Made by a program: the position numbers and the translations under genes. 64,000 nucleotides of DNA from Timaviella obliquedivisa GSE-PSE-MK23-08B (GTDB lineage: Bacteria > Cyanobacteriota > Cyanobacteriia > Elainellales > Elainellaceae): positions 62,001 through 126,000 of the forward strand of contig JAHHII010000003.1 in assembly GCA_019358855.1 (NCBI GenBank), read 5' to 3'. The notes under the pieces are model-generated. The model saw only the letters and a list, made by a program, of their open reading frames with translations, searched no databases and was not told the DNA's origin. Below, one piece after another: positions 34,334 to 43,696 of the stretch (position 1 is its first letter; the number at the start of each line of letters is the position of its first letter).

Positions 34334-34702
34334 TTAGACCGATGGAATTTTAGCCACCTCTGCTGATTGCAACACTTCAGGAAATTGCTTCCAGGGGATG
34401 TCTCCATTCTGGCTGTTGAGATAGAGTTCGCCAAATTGGAGCAGCGCATCGGCTTCATTTGCAGGGAGGTTGGTGAAGAGATAGGTGGCTTTATCGGTGG
34501 CGGAGAAGGCAACGGCGCAGGGATGGCTGCACGTCCACAGACATCCAACTGCTCGAATTTCCAGATCCGCTTGGTGCGTCCAGGTTTGATGTAGGTTCTG
34601 GAGTTTGTTCAACAGTTTGGAGCCGTCGGATGGGTCTGTAGTTTGGTCTTGATCAGACTCGGCGTTGCAGGATTTGCAGATGAATAAGACGTGTTTAACC
34701 AT
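34334..34702 (-). CDS. DUF1636 Cys-rich thioredoxin-fold metal-binding protein
   Basis: Protein of 122 residues. Five Cys are visible: Cys9 and Cys12 in FICKSC, then Cys54, Cys58 and Cys62 in GCLWTCSHPC, a spacing like that of thioredoxin-like [2Fe-2S] ferredoxins. DUF1636 has no proven function. It follows the binding protein at 34708-35754 by five bases, as third gene of the operon starting at 38422. By position it takes the place held by the sucrase/ferredoxin-like gene in the 29160 operon, so I infer a redox or metal-handling role in releasing iron. Confidence 0.85.
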   Translation of the reverse strand: MVKHVLFICKSCNAESDQDQTTDPSDGSKLLNKLQNLHQTWTHQADLEIRAVGCLWTCSHPCAVAFSATDKATYLFTNLPANEADALLQFGELYLNSQNGDIPWKQFPEVLQSAEVAKIPSV

Positions 34703-34707
34703 GACTC

Positions 34708-35754
34708 TTATTGTTCTTCAATTAGGTATTTGAAAAGGTCATCAATTACGGCATTTGCAGATAGAATACTGCTACCAATCCAATAGCTAGGCACCTCGTA
34801 AACTTGTCCTTGCTGAACAGCTTTGAGTCGTTGCCAGAGTGGATCAGCTTTGAGTTTGGCAATTTCAGTTTGCACCTCTTGCTGAGATTGCCCGGACTCA
34901 TTATTCCACAAAAAGATCACGTCTCCGTCAGCAATTTGCAGACTTTCTTTAGAGATGTCTAACTGTCCAGTTGGGGTTTGTAAAAGCGGACGAGCCAATC
35001 CAGCGTCTTCTATGATTGAGCCAACAAAGGTATCGCTAGTATAAATTGAGATCGTGTTGGGATAAATCCGAATAATAGAAACTTCAAGCTGTTGCAAGCG
35101 AGTGCCCATTTGAGCTTTGAAGTCGGCTAAGCGATCGCCATAAGATACCATAAGCTGGTTTTTCACATCTGTCATACCAAGCGTTTCTGCGTTATGCATC
35201 AGGATATCTTTCCACTGTCCGCTGCTTTCAAAGTTAAATAAAACAGTAGGGGCGATTTTCGTAAGCTGTGAGTATATTTTTTCATCTTCGGTCAGCCCTA
35301 AGATCAGGTCTGGTTTAAGCGCAAGAATTTTTTCCAGGCTCGGCTGAGTAAAGTTGCCAACTGCTTCAATGCCAGATAGGCGATCGCGCAAATAGTCTCG
35401 ATCGTTTAGCCAGTCTGGGGACATGGCAACTCCTATAGGCTGTATTCCAAACGCCAAAACGTTTTCAAGTGAGAATGGGTCAATTGTCACCACGCGCTGA
35501 GGATTAAGAGGAACACAGGTTTCGCCCATAGCGTGTTCAACGATTCGACAATCTGATGTTTGAAGTGGTGAGTCAGAGACGCTATCTGATGAAACGTTGT
35601 TACCACAGGCTGAAACTAGACAAAGAATCAGGGTGATCAAAATCAGTAAATGGAACCAGAAATACTTAAAAAAAACGCCAGAAACTCGGAAGTGAGTAAC
35701 TTGTCTAAAACCTTGCACCCACAGAATTCCTTTACTTCTCGGCAGAAAGTTCAC
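34708..35754 (-). CDS. Ferric-siderophore periplasmic binding lipoprotein (FecB/FhuD-like)
   Basis: Protein of 348 residues starting at a GTG 22 bp after the receptor stop. A long leader of 50 residues ends in lipobox LVSAC (Cys50). Landmarks: MGETCVPLNPQRVVTIDPFS, LKPDLILGLTEDE and the C-terminal YEVPSYWIGSSILSANAVIDD. The long charged leader before the hydrophobic stretch is unusual; no ATG lies between the GTG and the lipobox, so the GTG start is likely real. It sits between receptor 35777-38422 and DUF1636 gene 34334-34702. Confidence 0.9.
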   Translation of the reverse strand: MNFLPRSKGILWVQGFRQVTHFRVSGVFFKYFWFHLLILITLILCLVSACGNNVSSDSVSDSPLQTSDCRIVEHAMGETCVPLNPQRVVTIDPFSLENVLAFGIQPIGVAMSPDWLNDRDYLRDRLSGIEAVGNFTQPSLEKILALKPDLILGLTEDEKIYSQLTKIAPTVLFNFESSGQWKDILMHNAETLGMTDVKNQLMVSYGDRLADFKAQMGTRLQQLEVSIIRIYPNTISIYTSDTFVGSIIEDAGLARPLLQTPTGQLDISKESLQIADGDVIFLWNNESGQSQQEVQTEIAKLKADPLWQRLKAVQQGQVYEVPSYWIGSSILSANAVIDDLFKYLIEEQ

Positions 35755-35776
35755 AGCTTCTCTTACCCCTAACTCT

Positions 35777-38422
35777 TCAGAATGTTACTGAGACTGAACC
35801 GACAATGGTAAAAGGTGTGCCTGGCGTAATTACCGCTCGATCATCGACGGCTTCAGTATAGTCGATATTAAAGAGATTCCTAACATTGATGCCCGCTCGC
35901 CAGTTGTCTCGTCGGTAAAAAAGACTGGCATCGGTACGGAGATAACTTGGAACGCTGAAGGAATTCTCTAAGTCTTGTCGATCGCCAACAAAAAATAGTC
36001 CTAGTCCAAAGCCCAACCCTTGCAAGTCTCCGCTTTGAATTTCGTAGGTTGACCATAAACTAGCGGCATGTTTTGGTACACCTGCCAGTCGATTTCCCTC
36101 TAACGGACTGCCTTCATCCTCGGTCACTTCGGCATCTGTGTAGGCATAGGAGGCAATAATATTCCAACCGGAAAGGATTTCGCCAATCACATCTAGTTCA
36201 ATTCCCTGACTTCTCTGCTCTCCAGTTGCAATACTGAAGTCCGGGTTATCCGGGTCTGTAGCCGCAATGTTAGTTTTGGTCAGGTAATAGGCTGCCACGT
36301 TGGTCGTCAGTCTATTTTCAAAGAACTCACCTCTAACACCAACTTCATATTGCGTACCGCGTGTAGGTTCGAGGATGTCTCCTTCAACGGTTGTACCAAA
36401 GTTGGGGGCAAAGGAACGACTGAAGCTGGCGTAAAGGGAAAGTGGTTCGATGGGTTGATAGACAATCCCGATGCGGGGAGAAAATGCCTCGTCTTGTTGT
36501 TGGTCAGTTGTATCTGAGAGAACATCTCCAGCAGAAACAGATGTAAAGAAAGAATCTTGATCGACGATGTCAAAACGTCCACCTACGAGTAGCTTTAAAT
36601 TATCTGTCAATGCAATCTGATCTTGCAGATAAAGTCCAAAAGCCCGTACTGTTCCTCCGAACAAAGACTGTCTTTCATTTTCAAGCTCAGATCGGCTTGG
36701 TCTGGGAGCACCATAAACTGGGTCAAAAATGTTGATGATACTACGCTCAAGCGCGGATCGATTATCAAAATCATTCGTTTCTCTGGAGAAATCAGCCCCT
36801 AGTAAAAGGGTATGTTCGATCGAGCCTGTAGAGAACTCACCTACAAGATTGGTTTGCAGAGCATAGCCTTCGATAGTACCATTTTGGTCAGTAATGTCTC
36901 TTGCTAATTCACCTGTTTCTTCGTTCAGATTGCCCCTATTTTGAAACGCTCTCGTTGTACGCTCTGTCGAAATATAGCGAAAGACATTCCGGAGTTGCCA
37001 GTTTTCGCTGAACCGATGTTCTAGGCGATAGCCAGCCACATACTGGTTCCTGATATTAACATCATCCGGTTCGCCCAAAATTCGATCGAATGGGATATCG
37101 GCGATTTCATCACCAATGGCAGCTAAGCCGCGATCGAAGGGACGTTCATCGTAGAGATACTCAAAGTTTAAGGTTAAATCTGTATTGTCAGTAATGGCTA
37201 AACTGAGTACAGGGGCAACAAAAATTCGCTCAATTCCCTGATCAAACTCACGAAAATCATCAGCCGTTTGATAAACCGCATTCAACCGATAAAGTGCAGT
37301 GCGATCGGAGTTGAGTGAACCAGACAAATCAATGCTAGGACGAAGCAAACCAAAGTTTCCAGCTTGAAGTTCGACTTCATAAAATGGATCTTCTAAAGGC
37401 TGTTCTGTGACAACGTTGATAATACCGCCTGGCTCAAGGGTGCCATACAAAACAGACGCCGGACCTTTGAGCACTTCTACCCTTTCTATATTTGCGGTTT
37501 CTCTAAAACTGCTATTATTTCCTAGATTAGATGTACCTAGTTCAATACCATCTAATAGAACATTGTTGGTTTGAAAACCCCGAATCAAAAATGCATCGCC
37601 ACTATTACCAAAATTGCTGCCTTCAATCACTCCGCTCACATTGCGGGTCGCCTCTCGAAGCTGAATGACTTGCTGGTCTTCTAATACCTGCTGAGGAATG
37701 ACTTGAATGGATTGAGGAATGTCGCGTAATGGCGTATCTGTTCGGGTTGCAGTTGTGGCATCAGATGGGCTGTAGCCTTCATCCTGCTCTCCCGTTACCA
37801 CAACCTGAATCGCATCCTCATCGGTTTCTGCCGCTTCAGTTCCAGGCGTAACAGCTAACACTAATCCCAATGATTCCACGCTCAAATTAGCAGTAGGCGG
37901 CGCATCCACTCCGGTAATTGCCACCCGAACGCGATCGCCCGGTAAACTGGTCACGCTCACCAACGCAATTCCTGCCGTCGGATTTGCTGCCTGAAACTCA
38001 TCGCCCTCTGACAGTGCCAGCACCGCATTGGGAATATCCACAATCAGCGCATTTCCCACCACCGAGGTAGAAGGAGTCTCCAAAGATTCAGACGTTTCCA
38101 GCGTAATTTCTAAACCCGTATCGGTTGCTGTCACCTGCACCCCTGTCACCTGCACCTGTGCTTGGGCAATTTGAGCCATCCACTCATCCACAGTGGTTGC
38201 GGGTTGCTCAAGGTCGTTGAGATGTGGGATTTCTAGAGTTAAGGGATCTTGTACGTCACTGGTTAACTGTCCTTCGTTTCGTAGCAACCCACGATCGACC
38301 ACCAATGACTCCTCCCTTCCAGATTGCCTATCCCCGATTTCCTCTTCCGCCAAAACACTGGGGACAACAAGTAGTGAAAAAATACCCGATAAAACCACGA
38401 GTTGTACAAATCGATTCACCAT
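35777..38422 (-). CDS. TonB-dependent siderophore receptor with N-terminal AMIN domain
   Basis: Receptor of 881 residues from the ATG at 38422 (MVNRFVQLVVLSG), preceded by GGTGTGTGGAG. Signal peptide ending near VPSVLAEEE, AMIN domain (about 105-205), DAIQVVVTG, plug TPLRDIPQSIQVIPQQ with VLKGPASVLYGTLEPGG, barrel ending VSVTF. The open frame reaches 38497 but the extra 25 residues include the ribosome-binding region and are not credible. It heads the three-gene operon with 34708-35754 and 34334-34702. Confidence 0.93.
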   Translation of the reverse strand: MVNRFVQLVVLSGIFSLLVVPSVLAEEEIGDRQSGREESLVVDRGLLRNEGQLTSDVQDPLTLEIPHLNDLEQPATTVDEWMAQIAQAQVQVTGVQVTATDTGLEITLETSESLETPSTSVVGNALIVDIPNAVLALSEGDEFQAANPTAGIALVSVTSLPGDRVRVAITGVDAPPTANLSVESLGLVLAVTPGTEAAETDEDAIQVVVTGEQDEGYSPSDATTATRTDTPLRDIPQSIQVIPQQVLEDQQVIQLREATRNVSGVIEGSNFGNSGDAFLIRGFQTNNVLLDGIELGTSNLGNNSSFRETANIERVEVLKGPASVLYGTLEPGGIINVVTEQPLEDPFYEVELQAGNFGLLRPSIDLSGSLNSDRTALYRLNAVYQTADDFREFDQGIERIFVAPVLSLAITDNTDLTLNFEYLYDERPFDRGLAAIGDEIADIPFDRILGEPDDVNIRNQYVAGYRLEHRFSENWQLRNVFRYISTERTTRAFQNRGNLNEETGELARDITDQNGTIEGYALQTNLVGEFSTGSIEHTLLLGADFSRETNDFDNRSALERSIINIFDPVYGAPRPSRSELENERQSLFGGTVRAFGLYLQDQIALTDNLKLLVGGRFDIVDQDSFFTSVSAGDVLSDTTDQQQDEAFSPRIGIVYQPIEPLSLYASFSRSFAPNFGTTVEGDILEPTRGTQYEVGVRGEFFENRLTTNVAAYYLTKTNIAATDPDNPDFSIATGEQRSQGIELDVIGEILSGWNIIASYAYTDAEVTEDEGSPLEGNRLAGVPKHAASLWSTYEIQSGDLQGLGFGLGLFFVGDRQDLENSFSVPSYLRTDASLFYRRDNWRAGINVRNLFNIDYTEAVDDRAVITPGTPFTIVGSVSVTF

Positions 38423-38481
38423 GACTCCACACACCTGGGATACTATCAGAGCCAGCGGTTTGTTAGTCGCCAGCCCGGTAA

Positions 38482-38496
38482 TAAGAATATTTCTCA
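38482..38496 (-). promoter_or_regulatory. Fur-like box upstream of receptor 35777-38422
   Basis: TAAGAAT-A-TTTCTCA on the plus strand, 60 bp before the start; CCGGTAATCT precedes it on the coding strand. Confidence 0.58.
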
Positions 38497-38545
38497 AATA
38501 GATTACCGGAGTGTGAGGTCAGATAGGCGATCGCAATGTCTGCTC

Positions 38546-38580
38546 AACGGAATATTTTTGTGAACTAGACGGAATTTTTG
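38546..38580 (-). promoter_or_regulatory. Direct-repeat operator upstream of receptor 35777-38422
   Basis: Half sites AACGGAATATTTTT and GACGGAATTTTTG, CGG at 38548 and 38570. The period is 22 bp rather than 21 through one extra base in the spacer, which holds the CTAGA seen in other copies. HIP1 lies to the left (38528-38535). Confidence 0.63.
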
Positions 38581-38600
38581 CTTAAACTAATGCTGAAGCG

Positions 38601-39575
38601 CTATCCATGCCCTTTGCGGTAGGCTCCAGGCGTACAGCCAAACTTCTGACAAAATGCCTTGGTAAAGTAGTTGCGGGCAAACCCTATAGACCGAGCAACC
38701 TCAGCAACCGTCATCTCTCCAGTGGTGAGAAGTTGTCTAGCTTGCTCTAGCCGATAGTGATGCAAATAGCCAAATGCCGTCGTACCAAACACCTGACGAA
38801 AGCCGCGCTTCAGGGTACACTCGTTTAAGCCAACCTGCCGTGCCAGTTGCGTCAAAGACGGTGGATTGTTTAAATTCTGCAACAAGATGGCTTTAGCGTG
38901 GTGAATCCGATCGACATCATCGGGCTTCAGCCAGACAGGAGATTGTTTGCCTTGTTGAGTTTCCACCTCCTGCTCCAGCAATAACGCCATCAATTCCAAC
39001 ACTTTGCTTTCTAGAAACACTCGCTGGGTAAATCCTTGATAGGGACAGTGCAAAATTTGCTGCAAGGCGATGTGCATTGCTGGTGTCGCCTGCCCCGGAC
39101 GGACGTAGTATTCCTGATTGCGATCGCCAATCAAGTGTTGCAGCGCGGCGGGAACCTCTCCATTAGGGTTGCCTGCAAACGATTGAAATACCTCCGGCTC
39201 AATGTGAACGCTTACCCACATGCTTCGCTGGTTAGCAAATTGTTTCCAATGCTCTCCCGGTGAAATGCCGCTGCCGTAGAGGTGGTAAAGAATAGCATCA
39301 GCCGAAGCTTGATGTCCGCCTGCAAGGTTAAAGGTGTATTCAAGCGGATGTTCGCAGTCGAAAGAATGGGTGATGATATCGTCATGGGTTTGATAGTCTG
39401 CGATATCCAACACCAATCCCTCTCGCAAGCTAATCTCTCGCACAGAGCCATGTCCCAAAAGCGATGGATACTTCCAGGTGATGTCTAACTGATCCGCAGT
39501 AGATACAGTGTGCTCATCTGCTGCACTCTCTTGAATCAGCGACCAGTAGTCAGATTGTGAAAGGGCGATCGCCAT
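38601..39575 (-). CDS. AraC family transcriptional regulator (PchR-like)
   Basis: Regulator of 324 residues from the ATG at 39575 (MAIALSQSDYWSLIQE). DNA-binding half: DDVDRIHHAKAILLQNLNNP, PSLTQLARQVGLNECTLKRG and a second helix unit GFARNYFTKAFCQKFGCTP. The second unit differs from its paralogs (GFANRSYFASAFRKKFG): it is one residue shorter and has Cys and Lys substitutions in the recognition helix region, so its DNA specificity may be changed. It is upstream of receptor operon 35777-34334. Confidence 0.9.
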   Translation of the reverse strand: MAIALSQSDYWSLIQESAADEHTVSTADQLDITWKYPSLLGHGSVREISLREGLVLDIADYQTHDDIITHSFDCEHPLEYTFNLAGGHQASADAILYHLYGSGISPGEHWKQFANQRSMWVSVHIEPEVFQSFAGNPNGEVPAALQHLIGDRNQEYYVRPGQATPAMHIALQQILHCPYQGFTQRVFLESKVLELMALLLEQEVETQQGKQSPVWLKPDDVDRIHHAKAILLQNLNNPPSLTQLARQVGLNECTLKRGFRQVFGTTAFGYLHHYRLEQARQLLTTGEMTVAEVARSIGFARNYFTKAFCQKFGCTPGAYRKGHG

Positions 39576-39590
39576 ATTGTGAGATTCGGC

Positions 39591-39776
39591 TAGTTGCAAC
39601 TAATTCTCAATATTCTTGCACAGTTCGCTAATCACTTGAAGCGATCGCCGATTTTTTTAAGAAACAGGCGGAACACGAACTAATAAACGCGATCGTAAGG
39701 ACTGAGGTATTTTAGCTGGCAACACGTAGCCGTCTTCACTTTGCCTGTAAATTTGACTGAATTGCAGCAACGCATC
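39591..39776. repeat. 186-bp duplicated block, copy 2
   Basis: Partner of 33001-33186; here the DUF1636 gene it overlaps is complete. Confidence 0.85.
39595..39609 (-). promoter_or_regulatory. Fur-like box upstream of AraC gene 38601-39575
   Basis: TGCAACT-A-ATTCTCA, identical to 33005-33019, within the duplicated 186-bp block. Confidence 0.6.
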
Positions 39777-40040
39777 AGCGATCGCCTCAGCAGGTAGATC
39801 GACAAAATGATAGGTGTATTTTTCAGGACAAGCAAAAGTGACAGAACAAGGGCGATCGCACGTCCATAAACATCCTACAGCTTGAACATTTAATTTATTA
39901 TGCTCAGACTGATTCTGATTGAGTTGTTGTAACTGATTGAGTAACAGCACTCCTTCTGTGATTGTCTCTTCGGTGACATCATCATGGGCGATCGATGCGC
40001 TACAGGATTTGCAAACAAATAGCGTATGTTTTGTCATCAT
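39657..40040 (-). CDS. DUF1636 Cys-rich thioredoxin-fold metal-binding protein
   Basis: Protein of 127 residues with Cys10 and Cys13 in FVCKSC and Cys57, Cys61, Cys65 in GCLWTCDRPC. It resembles the gene at 34334-34702 in the Cys motifs but differs over much of the rest. Its start overlaps the stop of the binding-protein gene (ATGA), so it is translated as part of operon 41038-40037-39657. The role is inferred to be redox or metal handling after siderophore import. Confidence 0.86.
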   Translation of the reverse strand: MMTKHTLFVCKSCSASIAHDDVTEETITEGVLLLNQLQQLNQNQSEHNKLNVQAVGCLWTCDRPCSVTFACPEKYTYHFVDLPAEAIADALLQFSQIYRQSEDGYVLPAKIPQSLRSRLLVRVPPVS

Positions 40041-41023
40041 AATGGAGTTTCAACAAGATACTTGAACAGGTCATCAATCACTAAATTGGCAGCAGTCGTT
40101 CCACTTCCGATCCAATAACTTGGCACCTGATAAATTTTGTTTTGTTTTACTGCTCTCAAGCCTTGCCAAAGTGGATCAGACTTGAGTTCCGCTAATTTTT
40201 GTTGAGCTTGTTGGTTGGCTTCCGCCGTGTTTTCACCTGTCCAGATAAACATTACATCACCATCTGCTTGATGCAGCAACTCGCGGCTAATGGAAACTTG
40301 AATTTCATTGTCAAATCGCTTTTTTGCTTCTGATGCAGAAATGTTTTGGGCTTCAGGGCGCAGCAAGCCAGCATCCTGCAAAATCGTGCCGCAAAATGAC
40401 TCTTTCAGGTAAAGATTCACGCTGTCTGGATAGATGCGAACTACAGAGACTTCTGTTTGCTTTAAGCGTTCTCCCATTTTCTGTCTGAACTGATCCAGTC
40501 GCTTATCATAGTCATTCATTACTTGTTTTGCAATTTCTGTTTTTTGTAGTATCCGAGCAACGTCCATAAAAACATCTTTCCATTGACCACTGTGTTCAAA
40601 TCCATACAAAATTGTAGGCGCAATTTGTGAGGATTGAGAGTAGATCGTTTGGTGATAATCTTGTCCTATGATTAAATCGGGCTGAAGTGCTAGTATCTTT
40701 TCGAGGCTTGGTTCGCCTACATTGCCAATATCCTCAATCCCTATTAGATCTTGTTGCACCTGTGATGCAAACTCATCTGAAAGCGTAGCGCCAATCGGTT
40801 TAATGCCGAGGGCGATCGCAAACTCAAAGGTTGTTGTGTCTAATACCACCACTCGTTGAGGTTGCTTTGGAATGCAAGTTTTCCCCATTACATGAGTAAC
40901 CCTGTAGCAGTCTTTCGATTGAGGCGAAGAGACTTGATTAGGTGCAGATGCGCAGGCGGTAGCGATGCCGATCGCCAGAATCATCAGCGTTAAAAAGCGC
41001 AAAAAACGAGGAATAAACCGCAT
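40037..41023 (-). CDS. Ferric-siderophore periplasmic binding lipoprotein (FecB/FhuD-like)
   Basis: Protein of 328 residues with lipobox IATAC (Cys24). Landmarks: MGKTCIPKQPQRVVVLDTTT, LQPDLIIGQDYHQ and YQVPSYWIGSGTTAANLVIDD. It follows the receptor by 14 bp and overlaps the DUF1636 gene by four bases, the tightest of the seven cassettes. Confidence 0.92.
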   Translation of the reverse strand: MRFIPRFLRFLTLMILAIGIATACASAPNQVSSPQSKDCYRVTHVMGKTCIPKQPQRVVVLDTTTFEFAIALGIKPIGATLSDEFASQVQQDLIGIEDIGNVGEPSLEKILALQPDLIIGQDYHQTIYSQSSQIAPTILYGFEHSGQWKDVFMDVARILQKTEIAKQVMNDYDKRLDQFRQKMGERLKQTEVSVVRIYPDSVNLYLKESFCGTILQDAGLLRPEAQNISASEAKKRFDNEIQVSISRELLHQADGDVMFIWTGENTAEANQQAQQKLAELKSDPLWQGLRAVKQNKIYQVPSYWIGSGTTAANLVIDDLFKYLVETPL

Positions 41024-41037
41024 AATTGTCTTGCCAT

Positions 41038-43668
41038 CTAGAACGTGACTGATACTGAACCAACGACTGATAAAGGTTCTCCGGGTGCATTGGCTTCTCT
41101 AAATCCTTCGCTGTAACGGATGTAGTCTACATCGAAGAGATTCTGGACGTTCAGGGCAATTCGCCAATTATCGTGTCGATAAAAGATAGCAGCATCGTTA
41201 CGCAGATAGCTGGAAAGCTCGTAAGTGTTTTCAAAATCACCTGGACGATTGTTCACGTAGAATAGCCCTAATCCAAACCCTAATCCTTGCAGCGTTCCAG
41301 TTTGAATCTCATAGGTTGTCCACAGGCTGGCGCTATGGTCTGCCACGTTGTCAGGTGTATTACCTTCAGGAATAAACGACTCTTTAGTAACTTCGGCATC
41401 AATATAGGCATAGGAGGCGATCACATTCCAGCCATCCAAAATTTCTCCAGCAATATCGAATTCGATGCCACGACTACGGATTTCGCCTACACCTAGGGAA
41501 AAATCTGGGTTATTGGGATCGGGAGCCGCCACGTTTTGTTTGGTAATTTCAAACGCTGCCAAATTTGCAATTAAGCGACTGTCTAAAAACTCGCCGCGAA
41601 TTCCAATCTCAAACTGTTCACTAATTTCTGGCTCAAGAATTGAACCGTCCACTGTGGCATCAAACAGGTTGGGTGAAAATGCCTGACTGTAGCTGGCATA
41701 GAGAGACAGGGGTTGAATCGGCTGATACACAATTCCTACACGCGGCGTAAATCGTTCTACAGTATCTTCGGTCGTCGTGTTTGTTGTAATATCCAGCGAT
41801 CGGTAATCAAAGATATCAAATCGACCCCCAAGTAGTAGCTTCAGATTGTCTGTAAAGGAAATTTGATCTTGCAAATAAATTCCTAAGTTATCTTGTCGGC
41901 TGTTGCCATTTCGCACGATCAGCGTCAATTCTTCCAAGCCGGGCTTGGGTGTATTGACTGCTCCTGCGGTGAAAATATTAGTGAAGAAGCCAGGATCGCC
42001 GGGCAGCCGTTGCTGCTGACCCCTAGTCGTTGCCCGATTTAAATCCACTCCTACCAGCAGTGCGTGTTCGATCGCTCCAGTTTCAAACTTGCCCACAACA
42101 TTGGTTTGGAACACGTAGGATTCAGCGTAATCATCATTCGATCGCCAGCGTTGCTCCAATCTGCCAGAATCTTCAATTGTCCAAGACTCTAAACGAAAAT
42201 CAAAGGTGTCCACTGACAAATAGCGAAAAGCATTGCGTAACGTCCAGTCGTCATTAAAACGATGTTCTAGACGATAACTGGTGCTGAGTTCCTCTGTGCT
42301 GGCGATTGTATCAGGATTTTGAAACAATCGATCGCGCGGAATGTCAGCAACTCCATCTCCAATGGCAGGAATGCCTCGATCGAAAGGGCGATCGGCTTCC
42401 GCATAAGTTGCATCAAAGGTAACGGTGGTGCGATCGCTGATATTCCACGTTAGAGAGGGTGCAATCACAAAGCGATGGATATTCTGGTCGTAGTCGCGGA
42501 ATCCATCTTCTACTTCGTACAATGCATTTAAGCGATAAAGTAGCTCGCCATCGTTATCGAGCGGCCCCGTCAAATCAAGACTGGGACTGATAAAACCAAA
42601 GCTGCCACCTGATGCTTCAAAGGTGTAAAACGGCTCCGAAAGCGGTTGCTCTGTAATGATATTCACCACGCCACCGGGTTCAATGTTGCCGTAGAGAACA
42701 GAGGCAGGCCCTTTTAGTACTTCAATTCGTTCAATTAACTCGGCATCAGCAATACCAATCGAACTAAACGCATTGCGTCGGAAACCATTTTCTAAAAATA
42801 CATCTGATTGGAAGCCGCGAATGTTGAAGCGATCAAGCGAACCGCCAAAACCATCGTCTACCTGCACTCCACTGACGCTTTGCAACGCCTCACTGACGCG
42901 ATCGACCCGTCGATCCCGTAGCAATTGCTGCGGAATGACTTGAATGGATTGTGGAATGTCGCGCAGTGGCGTATCGGTTCGCGTTGCAGTTGTAGCATTG
43001 TTCGGTGTATAACCCTCATCCTGCTCACCCGTCACCACGACCTGAATCGCATCCTCGTCTGTTTCTGTTGTTTCTGTTCCCAGACTCACACTCAACACCA
43101 ACCCTTGTGCTTCCGTCCTGACTACGGCTGTGGGAGGCGCATCCGTTCCTGTAATTGCCACCCGCACGCGATCGCGAAGCGCTCCCGGAACGGTATCGCC
43201 AGGGAGACTGGTAACAGTAACTAATGCAATGCCCTCAATAGGATTTGCGGATTGAAATTCGTTGCCATCTACTAACGCTAACGTCGCGTTATCAATATCG
43301 ACAATTAACGCATTGCCAACGACCGAAGTTGCAGCAGATTGAGACAGTTCTCCAGTGGTTTCTAGCTGCAATTCCAACCCTTGCGCCGTTGAATTTAATT
43401 GCACTCCTGTAATTTGCACAGGTACAGCAGTGGATTGAGCCAACCATTCTGCAACCGTCGTGGCGGGACGATCCAGTTCACTGAGATTCTCTTCACTTAG
43501 CTGGGAAGTAACCGTTATTGCGACTGGTTCTTCCTGCACTTTCGTTTCCACAGGTGCCGATCGCCCAGTTTCTTCGCTAGCAGGATTAACTTCTGCCCAA
43601 GCAGGAGAAGCCATGAGCAATAACATGAATGCCAATCTTGCCGATCGCCAAATTTGGTTGAAAACCAC
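41038..43668 (-). CDS. TonB-dependent siderophore receptor with N-terminal AMIN domain
   Basis: Receptor of 876 residues. The start is probably the GTG at 43668 (VVFNQIWRSARL), right after GGTGTGTGGC; an upstream GTG inside that motif is the alternative. Signal peptide, AMIN domain (about 90-205) with an insert of about nine residues (TVPGALRD) against its paralogs, DAIQVVVTG, plug TPLRDIPQSIQVIPQQ with VLKGPASVLYGNIEPGG, and barrel ending VSVTF. First gene of operon 41038-40037-39657. Confidence 0.93.
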   Translation of the reverse strand: MVFNQIWRSARLAFMLLLMASPAWAEVNPASEETGRSAPVETKVQEEPVAITVTSQLSEENLSELDRPATTVAEWLAQSTAVPVQITGVQLNSTAQGLELQLETTGELSQSAATSVVGNALIVDIDNATLALVDGNEFQSANPIEGIALVTVTSLPGDTVPGALRDRVRVAITGTDAPPTAVVRTEAQGLVLSVSLGTETTETDEDAIQVVVTGEQDEGYTPNNATTATRTDTPLRDIPQSIQVIPQQLLRDRRVDRVSEALQSVSGVQVDDGFGGSLDRFNIRGFQSDVFLENGFRRNAFSSIGIADAELIERIEVLKGPASVLYGNIEPGGVVNIITEQPLSEPFYTFEASGGSFGFISPSLDLTGPLDNDGELLYRLNALYEVEDGFRDYDQNIHRFVIAPSLTWNISDRTTVTFDATYAEADRPFDRGIPAIGDGVADIPRDRLFQNPDTIASTEELSTSYRLEHRFNDDWTLRNAFRYLSVDTFDFRLESWTIEDSGRLEQRWRSNDDYAESYVFQTNVVGKFETGAIEHALLVGVDLNRATTRGQQQRLPGDPGFFTNIFTAGAVNTPKPGLEELTLIVRNGNSRQDNLGIYLQDQISFTDNLKLLLGGRFDIFDYRSLDITTNTTTEDTVERFTPRVGIVYQPIQPLSLYASYSQAFSPNLFDATVDGSILEPEISEQFEIGIRGEFLDSRLIANLAAFEITKQNVAAPDPNNPDFSLGVGEIRSRGIEFDIAGEILDGWNVIASYAYIDAEVTKESFIPEGNTPDNVADHSASLWTTYEIQTGTLQGLGFGLGLFYVNNRPGDFENTYELSSYLRNDAAIFYRHDNWRIALNVQNLFDVDYIRYSEGFREANAPGEPLSVVGSVSVTF

Positions 43669-43696
43669 GCCACACACCGCCGTAAATTAATTAAAT

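Noticed and set aside
38423-38497. Longer start for the receptor gene 35777-38422
   Set aside because: The extra codons are the GGTGTGTGGAG leader and the Fur-like box; the signal peptide begins at 38422.
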